A DNA stretch of 64,000 nucleotides from Eopsaltria australis (taxonomy: Eukaryota > Chordata > Aves > Passeriformes > Petroicidae). Below the pieces are notes generated by a model. It did not search any database. It worked only from the letters and a program-made list of their open reading frames with translations, and was not told the origin of the DNA. Location: NCBI GenBank assembly GCA_034509425.1, contig JAVTVJ010001191.1:107501-171500 (forward strand). Direction: 5' to 3'. Made by a program: the position numbers and the translations under genes. Of the stretch, positions 55,603-64,000 are shown piece by piece; position 1 is the first letter of the stretch; each line of letters begins with the position of its first letter.

Positions 55603-56959
55603 GCCCAAATCCAGCTACACAGAGCACTAAGACTAATTTGGAGAGTCTTCTGCGAGTCTTTCTTTGGAATTCATTTCATTGCTGACACTTCAGGAAGCTG
55701 TTAGACCACTTCTAAATAAAACATGCAGAGTATTAAGACACATCCAAACACACCTGCCTGAACAGGCAAACACCACACGTGGCTTCCCCCAAACCCTGGA
55801 GAGAACATTCCTAATAAATCCTGCAGGGATACAGGATGAAGGGCATGAAGCACCCTGCCCACACCTTGTGTTTCAGCCTGGCTTCCCTAAACACTAAAAA
55901 GCTTTGATTAGGTAGGCAAAAACCTTTAGATTTGATATTCCAGGGGACTGCAGGTAAGAATTCAATGGAACCCTGGAAAACACTCTGTGTGTCAGAAGAA
56001 TTGATCTCCTTTGGAAAACAGCAGTTGCAGAGTGTCAAGCCCCAGCAACACACAGAAATCATGTGTGAATTAAGCACTGCGAAGAAAAAAACCCCAAAAG
56101 CCTGAGGGGGATTCATAGGTGTTCCAAGCAGGATCTCACAGTTGCAAGACAGATTTAATTTGGTTTCAATGCAGAGCTCAGTGTTTGAGACCCATAAACT
56201 CAGACAAACCTCATGTTTTAAATGCTTCTCCCTAGACTGGACAGACTGAACAGATACACAGAGATCTAAGGGGGAAAAAAATGAGCCATAACATTAAAAT
56301 GGAACAGCCTGGCCAAAAATATGAGTAACCAGATCCACAGTGCCAGGGGTCAGAGATCCACCAGCACTGCTCCCGCCAGCCATTGAAAAGCAGGAATAAA
56401 GGAGTCCTGCAAGGAGGCACGAAGCCAGCACCATCCCCAGGGACAAAGAACTTCACACATTTTTTTCAGTTACCTTGCCAATAACTTCCCCACTGTATCC
56501 AACACTAACCATTGAACCTGGAAGGAATATAATGATTCTATAGCAACCAACTGTGGAGGTATTTTTCAAACAGAACAAATTTGATACAAATGCCAAATAC
56601 TTTCCCAACGAATTTAGCCTGTTCCTGGTGGGAGGAGAAAACTCTGTTCACTGCTGTGATCCAAAACACAGTGTAAACCTGAGTTCTGCACAAAACTCAG
56701 GCAGTTTAAAACAAATCTGATAACCAGGAGGAGCAAACAGACACCCAGGTGTGCAGCTTTTGTTACTGTGCCAGGACATCACTCCAGCAGCCTCTCTCCT
56801 CTGGAGCAGCACTTCCATGAGACTTTTCCACACTCTCCTACCACCAAGAGGCCAACTTTACTGACATTTCCATGTCCCTTGGAAGAGTTTATCAGGGAAT
56901 CTTCTGGGGATGTGAAGCATCAGCTTTACAGAGGTACCAGCACACAAATCACATCAAGA

Positions 56960-57414
56960 GAGACCTGGAGGGGCTGGAGCGTGTCCAGGGCAGGGAACGG
57001 AGCTGGGAAGGGGCTGGAGGCCCAGGAGAGGCTGAGGGAGCTGGGAAAGGGCTGAGCCTGGAGCAAAGGAGGCTCAGGGGGGACCTTGTGGCTCTGCACA
57101 AGTCCCTGCCAGGAGGGGGCACAGGGGGGGTCGGGCTCTGCTCCCAGGGAACAGGGACAGGAGGAGAGGGAACGGCCTCAGGCTGGGCCAGGGGAGGCTC
57201 AGCTTGGACAGCAGGAGCAATTTGCCCATGGAAAGGGAGCTCAGGCCTTGGCAGGGGCTGCCCAGGGAGCTTTGGAGTCGCCATCCCTGCAGGTGGCCAA
57301 GGAAGGGCTGCAGGTGGCACTCAGTGCTCTGGGCTGGGGACAAGGTGGGGACAGGGCCCAGCTGGGACTGCATGGGCTGGCAGGGCTTTGCCAGCCTCAG
57401 GGATCCCGGGATTC
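56960..57414 (+). mobile_element. CR1 fragment (group B)
   Basis: GAGACCTGGAGGGGCTGGAG to CCAGCCTCAGGGATCCCGGG. Antiparallel to, and nearly identical with, the copy at 45146. Confidence 0.92.
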
Positions 57415-57984
57415 TCTGTCTGTAATTTGGGTCCTGTAAGCTCTCACAACAATGCAGGGATCTGGCTGTCCCCATGTTTAGATGAAGCCACTCCTACTCC
57501 AGGTTTCCTGATGTGCAGAGCCATAAAAAGATCCAACCTCCCTCCTGTAGGCAAACAAGTACCTCAGTTGAAGCATTTTTCTCAGCAATATAAGAATGAG
57601 AGAGCATAAGAATTTATGTGTGTGCTTTCCCATAGCTCAAACACAGAACAGGAAACCTCCAGGTAACTTGTAAAAATAAGGAAAATCAAGCCTAATATTA
57701 GGTACATGTACATCAGTCCAAGTGCACATCCTCAGAATGCTTATTTTAGAAGTCTACAAATCAAAAGAAAGGTAGAAACCACCTAACTAGGTAACAGCTC
57801 TGCTTCCTTCTATCACAACAAGGTTTGGTTTCTATTTAAATCTTCACAGAATAAAGTTTTTAATCTTTAATGAGAGACAAAGCAAAGCTAATGCAAAATG
57901 GAATAATTGGTAGAATGTATTCACCTGGTTTCATAATACTGTACAGGGATAGCAACAGAACTCAACAGGTAAATGTTTCAATTC

Positions 57985-58246
57985 CCGGGATGGTCTGGGT
58001 TGGAAGGGACCTCAGTGATCATCCACTGTCCCAGGCTGCTCCCAGCCCCAGTGTCCAGCCTGGACATCCTTGGGCACTGCCAGGGATCCAGGGGCAGCCA
58101 CAGCAAATCTGGGCACCCTGTGCCAGGGCCTGCCCACCCTGCCAGGGAACAATTCCTGCCCAATCTCCCATCCATCCCTGCCCTCCTTCCTCTTAAAGCC
58201 ATTCCCCTTTGTCCTGTCACTCCGTGCCCCTCCAGGGACTGAAAGG
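57985..58246 (-). mobile_element. CR1 fragment (group A)
   Basis: GGATGGTCTGGGTTGGAAGG to GCCCCTCCAGGGACTG. About 45 bases are missing between ATCATCCA and CTGTCCCAGG. Confidence 0.88.
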
Positions 58247-58371
58247 TGCCTCAGCTGAGATGGATTCCATTTCCCCCTTTTGGTTAATTCTGCTCACCTG
58301 CTGTTTTCCCATCTCTCCTCCCCAGCTGCAGAGCCTGGCTCCTCACAAGGATCTCAGCTCCTTCACTGAAG

Positions 58372-58562
58372 TCCTGGAGGACTGGCCCAGGGTGCCCAGA
58401 TTTGCTGGGGCTGCCCCTGGATCCCTGGCAGTGCCCAAGGATGTCCAGGCTGGACACTGGGGCTGGGAGCAGCCTGGGACAGTGGGAGGTGTCCCTGCCA
58501 TGGCTGGGCTGGCACTGGGTGGGCTGTGGGGTCTCTCCCAACCCATTCAGGGATTTCCAGAA
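58372..58562 (+). mobile_element. CR1 fragment (group A)
   Basis: GGCCCAGGGTGCCCAGATTT to GGTCTCTCCCAACCCATTCA. Inverted neighbour of the previous copy. Confidence 0.88.
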
Positions 58563-59891
58563 AAGCCAGGGCTGCCCCTTGCCCATGGCTGCTACAGAAG
58601 CAGACACTGCTGCTGCCACATTAAACTCGTTCATCAGAGCAAAGCCAGCCTGGGAAGCTGCAGCCCAGCGTATCCAGGCCACCTGCAGCCTTGTGCCCTT
58701 TTCCTGCCCTTGTATTTCGTGCCTTTCCAAACCTCTCCTGCTAAAATGTATCTCAGATGGAGAGGAGCTGCACACATGGGTCTCTGTGGCAGATTCGAGG
58801 AACTTTTGTTCAATAAGAATTTTATAAGAATTTATTTATTTCTCCCCTTTCCCCTTTTTTTCCCCCTCCCTTCTGAAGCTGGAAAAGGATAGCAAAGCAC
58901 AATAAACCTGCCCACAAAAGGAAATGAAGTGTCACCAGAATTTCAGTGCTCAAGTTCCCTGGGTCTCATTTCAGTGCACAAAGCTGGACTGAGTCAGCAT
59001 TTTTCATTCATAACGCTGGCAGGATTTTGAAGGGGGTGTTTTAAACACGAGGACTCAATTTCTGTCACTGGTTTGAAGTTCCCAAGCAGAATGCCTCATT
59101 TTAGCATAACAACTGAAGAGATTCAGCGTGATTATACTCCCTGCACACACGTAGTTGCTGCCTGCCCCAGCTAGACTGTGCTTTGCTTTCCTTAAACCCC
59201 AGGTGGTTTAATCCAGGATTGCATCAAGGTAATCCAGGGAAAGCCGGAACTTGGCATTAGCATAACAGATTCTAGAAACTCCAGGAACTGAGCAACTCCA
59301 GCAGGATAGCCTGATTTCCTTGGAGCTACAGAGTAACATTTTCCTGGCTGAAGTACAGAGAGTGGGAAAAAACGCAACATTATTTCTGCCACTTCACGCG
59401 ATTCCTGATTGCAGCAACTTCATCACCCATCAAAAGATCCACACAGGCCTTAAAACCTCCCAAAACACAAGGAGCACAAGGTTTATTATTCAGGCATCAG
59501 CAGAGCCCACCCAGCACCCAGTGCAGCTGAACAGAGTGCAGCCTGTGAGGCACTGAGGTTCCAGCTAACGTGGCATCCCTGGAACGCGCTCAGCTCCGCG
59601 AGCCAGGCACCAGCACGAGCCAAGCTGCCGAAAGGTCACAGCTCCAGCTCTCCTACCCTGCCTCAAGCAAGGGGGGAAAGCAATCCCACTTATCCTTACT
59701 CTCTTCAGTCCTGCAGTTCTCCTCCTCTCTCAGCAAGGACTCCAAAGTGTGTCAAGAGAGACAATCAGGAGCAGAGTGAAACCAGCTCAGATCCCACCAG
59801 TTTGCCTGAGAAATTCTGAATTCTCCAATTGAAACTTCACGGGTTTGGCAGCAGCTCGACCAAGAAGCACAAACACATCAGCACTGGAAAG

Positions 59892-60055
59892 AGCTGCCCA
59901 GGGAGGGCTGGAATCCCCACCCCTGGAGGTGCCCAAGGAAGGGCTGCAGGTGGCACTCAGTGCTCTGGGCTGGGGACAAGGTGGAGACAGGGCCCAGGTG
60001 GGATTGCATGGGCTGGCAGGGCTTTTCCAACCTGAAGGGTCCTGGGATCTGTGAA
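59892..60055 (+). mobile_element. CR1 fragment (group B)
   Basis: GCTGCCCAGGGAGGGCTGGA to GCTTTTCCAACCTGAAGGGT. Confidence 0.85.
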
Positions 60056-60164
60056 ATGGAGGTGTCTAAACGCTCAGAGACCCCACATCACATTTTGTCG
60101 TACAAAAACTGTATTCAAATTAAAAGTGAGATTAGCAGAAAACTTTGCCAGGTTTCCTAAAACC

Positions 60165-60436
60165 ATAGAATCACAGAATACCCTGAGTGGGAAGGGACCC
60201 ACTGGGATCATCCAGTGCCAGACCCCCCAACAATCCCAGCCTGGGCATCCCTGGCAGCGCTGTCCAAAGGCTCCTGGAGCTCTGGCAGCCTCGGGGCCGT
60301 GCCCATTCCCTGGGGAGCCTGGGCAGTGCCCAGCACCCTCTGGGGGAAGAACCTTGCCCTGCTCTGCAGCCTGAGCCTGCCCTGGCCCTGCTCCAGCCAC
60401 TCCCTGGGTCTGTCCCTGCCCCAGCGAGAAGAGGAA
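60165..60436 (-). mobile_element. CR1 fragment (group C)
   Basis: CCATAGAATCACAGAATACC to GCCACTCCCTGGGTCTGTCC. Confidence 0.9.
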
Positions 60437-63415
60437 TGAGCACCACATGTCCATGTGGAGCTGCGGGGGACAGGAGAGGTGTGCAGGAGTTTGGTTTAAA
60501 ACTCAAAAATAGCAGATGAAACTCTTTGGGTTAAATATCCCCAGTAGTTAATACAGATGAAGTGATTTTTTGAGCCATACAATAGCATTTGTCAGCAGCT
60601 CAGAGTAGCATTGAGAGCACTCGACTCTAAAGGATGCAGCTTCTTCCCTCCTCACAAAGCAAAATTGTTCTGCTTGCATCATCTGCAGACAGCACGAGTT
60701 CGAAGCAATGCCCTCAGATTCAGATGCAGAGTTGAAAGAGCAGCACCAAACAATCCATGCCAGACACTCCTGCCAGACTGCAGCTGGAGAATTTCCTATT
60801 CCTGTGTCACAAGAGCTTTCCAGCCACCGCGCAGAGCTCTGGGATTTACAGGTCATCCTTAACTTCTGACTCTGCAAAAAGGATGACTAAACAGACTAAA
60901 AAAAGCATGGAGCTGGTAAAGGGAAAATGCTGCACAAGCTCCAGCTCCATTCACATTACCCTGATAACAGCCGTGATAAGGAAGCACACTCTGAGCACGG
61001 ATAACACCTCAGCTTCCTGTCAGCAGGCTGGGGTCCAAGACCAGCAATCACCCAACGGGAGGATCCATCTGGATCAGTCCCATGTCAAATAAGGATCTCC
61101 ACAAGCCAAACATCCCCCTTTGGTCCCACCAAAGTCATCTGAAGGGCGCTGAGCCCGCAGGAATTTCCAGCCCTGAGACAGACTCACCGATCCCAATGAG
61201 GCCAGAGATTCCTGAGCACAGGCAGCTGGAGCTGATCAGTAATGCCCACACTGCATCAAGGACTACACCACCCAAAAAATGAACTGCATTTGCCTTCCTC
61301 CTCTGGCCATGTCATCTTTATCTGACAACATTTCCTTGAAGCAACCTCATTTCTCAGCAGAAAATACCCACAAAAACTAGATTTTGGTCACATTTCTTAA
61401 AATTTATGCACTGTGTTAAATAGCAGGTTGCGGGTTGTTCTTTAGTGAGCAGATTACATTAATGTGGTTTGAAGCAGAATAAGAACAGAACAGCAGAACA
61501 TGCAGAAGTTTCCAAGTTGGATAATGGCTGTGTCCAAACTCTGTCCCCAAACACTTCAAAAATCCACAGTGTCCTGCCATGAATTGAAGTACAGATGACC
61601 TTATGTGAAAACATGTTTTAACACTTTTATGCTTTGAACTCTTCCTCTGAATAGAAATTTTACAAACCAGAATTTTAAAAAATACATATATATAAAAGGC
61701 AACTATAACAAGCAGCTGGAAAAGAATAGGGGAAAACCTTGTTACATGTCTGCTCTTAAATTCAGTACTTCCCCAAACACCTACATTAACTTCATGCCAC
61801 ACTCCTTTATTCCAACAAAAAACCTCCCCTCTTCTCTTTGATGTTTATTCGGCTGTTTGCAATTCAAGCCCACACTGAAGAATAGAGGTGATAACAAGGA
61901 AGAAAATGTTTCAAGTATTTCAGATCTCTCTACAACCCAGTTCCAGTTATGAAGCTTTTCCTGGTTGGGATTGGCCCTTACAATCACCAACAGGACAAAA
62001 CCTAGGAACATCAAAATGCAGAGGGTAAGAGGGAGAGAACACCTGCAGATAACGCTGAAACTCAAGAGACCATTGAAATGAAGAAATACAGATGCAGGAC
62101 AAAAGGGAGAAAAAGAGAACAGGTGAGAATGGGGATGGCTGCAGGCAGGGAGCTGGGAAAGCAACCCCAGGCACAGGCAGCAGCTGCAGCAAAGGTGCAG
62201 GGCAGAGAATTGCCTCTAAAAAATCCAATTACACCAAACGTTCACACAAAACAGCCAACCACCAACCCCAGCCCTGAGAATCACAGGAGCCTGTCTGTCT
62301 GTCTGAAAGCTCCAGAGAACTGAGTTCATCCAGCCAGGGCTCACATGTGACTCAAAGGAAAATGTCAGGATTTCTGCTCAAGAAATTCAGTGATTACATC
62401 ATCCCATTTGGTACATGACCAGATTACTGGCATTTTATTACAAAACACTGCTCTCAAGTCATCAGCTTTTATGATTCTTTGTAAGAATTAACTGTGCTAC
62501 CCCAAAATACCCCGAAGATTTATGAAGTTATTAGAATTTGCACTGGGTAACTGAGCTCCTGGCTGCACCTCCTCACCAAAAGCACAGGAATCCCTACAGA
62601 ATCTGTCCACACCTGAAGGCCACGTGCAAAACTTTTTTAAAACAATTAAATATTGCACCTTGCAGTTCACAGGCCAGCCCATAACCTGGTGCCTGGGAAA
62701 TTGAAATTGTAATACAAATGAAAAAAAATATTTTTCCAGTTAGAATAAGAGGCTTTATCACCATAAGGACATGATGATTAACATAGTTCTGGGTTGAATT
62801 TGTGATTAACACAAAATTGGCTCGATTGTATCTTCAGTTTTCAGATCGGTCTTGTGAACACCTAGGATACAAGCAGCAAGTTTCCAGCACACAAGCAGAG
62901 GTGTTAAATTGTACCACAACATAAAGACTGCCATCAGGAGAGCCTTCCCAAACGCCCCCTGACCTCTGGGAGCTGAGTGAGCAGCTGCCTTCCTCCAGCC
63001 CCAGCGAGCCGGGCAGCTGAGGCTGTTCAGGCTGCACAGACACAGCTGAATTCCCTGCCCGGCAGCCAAGGTTGGATCTCCCTTTCACAGCTCAGCTGGG
63101 AGGGCAAGGAACAAAAAGTCCATGTGTGCTTGGCAGGAGGAGCATCAGGCAGAAAACAAGAGAGTTTTCTTCTTCCCCCCGAGATGGGTGGGGGTTCTTC
63201 TGCAAACACAACCAGACACCATTTAAACACTCCTCTCATGGACTGCTCCGAAGGACTCAGAGACCTAAAGGTGATGTCAGGAAGGACTAAAAGTTCTTGT
63301 TTCCCCAAAGCAGCTCTGCCATGGGCACGCTCTGGGTGTGAGCAGCCCTGCAGGATCCCAGAGGGAAGCTGGAAAACCTGGACTACCACTCCCAACAGGT
63401 GGGATTCTAACACAG

Positions 63416-63648
63416 GAGGTTGGGTTGGGAGGGACCTCAAAGCCCATCCAGTGCCACCCGTGCCATGGCAGGGACACCTCCCACTGTCCCAGGCTGCTCC
63501 CAGCCCCAGTGTCCAGCCTGGACATCCTTGGGCACTGCCAGGGATCCAGGGGCAGCCCCAGCAAATCTGGGCACCCTGTGCCAGGGCCTGCCCACCCTGC
63601 CAGGGAACAATTCCTGCCCAATCTCCCATCCAGCCCTGCCCTCTGGCA
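63416..63648 (-). mobile_element. CR1 fragment (group A)
   Basis: GTTGGGTTGGGAGGGACCTC to CAGCCCTGCCCTCTGGCAG. Confidence 0.9.
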
Positions 63649-64000
63649 GTTTGGATTACTTCACAGCAATATTTAAATGCTGTAAATATTTGCAGTTCTG
63701 TACGGAGATACAGAAATCCATGTGCTCCAGAGGAGCTTCATTCTGAGTCCTGCAGAGGTGCCAACCATTCCAGGAGGCTCCATGGGCACTCTCCTTCAGC
63801 AAGCACAGGTTTAAATCCAGGTGTTCTGTGTATTTTGAGAGTGTATTAATAACTACTTCCTACAAACTGTGCATTTCTCTGGAGCAAGTGAACCTATACC
63901 TAAAGAGGATGCAAAGCCAAACCCCTGTCCAGTCATTTATAGCTAATTAGTCATGCCCAGGGCTAGATCCTCCAAAGACATTGAGGGAGAGAATCCCTAT

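Larger units (their letters stand above)
42737..64000 (-). other. ITSN1 intron 1 (most or all)
   Basis: Exon 2 has an acceptor, so this 21 kb lies between a non-coding first exon and exon 2. That it is all one intron is inferred. It holds fifteen CR1 copies, a purine/A-rich tract (44115-44376), a TATATATATATA run near 47559-47570, a 29-base tandem array (51140-51282) and possible enhancer motifs near 49199-49288. No CpG island was seen; 59575-59640 has a small cluster of CpGs. Nothing recognised in 42737-44114, 47161-49198, 49289-50464, 54291-55416 and 60437-63415. Confidence 0.7.

Noticed and set aside
56872..57609. Open frame of 245 codons on the plus strand
   Set aside because: Covers a group B CR1 copy. 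The same peptide stretches occur at 18.4, 34.9, 45.2 and 46.6 kb.
42737..64000. Search for the non-coding first exon and CpG-island promoter of ITSN1
   Set aside because: No CpG-rich block was found; the small CpG cluster at 59575-59640 is too short. The promoter is probably outside the window.

Overview
This window is from a bird genome. The evidence is (i) a split vertebrate gene, intersectin-1 (ITSN1), read on the minus strand from right to left, and (ii) about 40 copies of the avian CR1 retrotransposon plus avian-type retroviral LTRs. The density and GC-richness of the CR1 copies suggest a songbird-like neoavian genome, but the species cannot be fixed from the sequence. There is one recognisable protein-coding gene. 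No bacterial genes, tRNA, rRNA or CRISPR array was seen.

Gene layout (minus strand). Twenty coding exons of ITSN1 plus one 15-base microexon were placed by splice sites, phase continuity and similarity to the known protein. Exon numbers follow the mammalian gene, where exon 1 is non-coding. The start codon is at 42702-42704 (exon 2). Exons 3-5 give the first EH domain, exons 6-7 a Pro/Ala/Ser linker, and exons 8-10 the second EH domain. Exons 11-18 give the charged coiled-coil region, exons 19-21 the SH3A domain, and exon 22 the linker before SH3B. The phases agree through every junction: 2697 coding bases (899 codons), or 904 codons with the microexon. The rest of the gene (SH3B-E, and DH-PH-C2 in the long form) lies beyond position 1. 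The first non-coding exon and the main promoter were not found and probably lie beyond 64000, so 42737-64000 is read as intron 1.

Non-coding layout. CR1 fragments in both orientations cover roughly one sixth of the window by my reading. One solo LTR (17775-18401) has a clean 6-base target duplication and sits inside an older CR1. Two weaker LTR candidates flank exon 12, and an ERVL-like LTR fragment lies in intron 3. Tandem arrays are a 24-base x 31 minisatellite (4955-5698), a degenerate ~72-base x 5 array (6125-6505) and a 29-base x 5 array (51140-51282).

Most notable: the neuronal microexon of SH3A (5911-5925, here encoding VKREW) has a weak acceptor preceded by a dense cluster of TGC motifs, and tandem arrays lie on both sides of it. 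In addition, several coding exons (21, 3-4, 8) are bracketed or neighboured by inverted CR1 pairs that could pair in the pre-mRNA.
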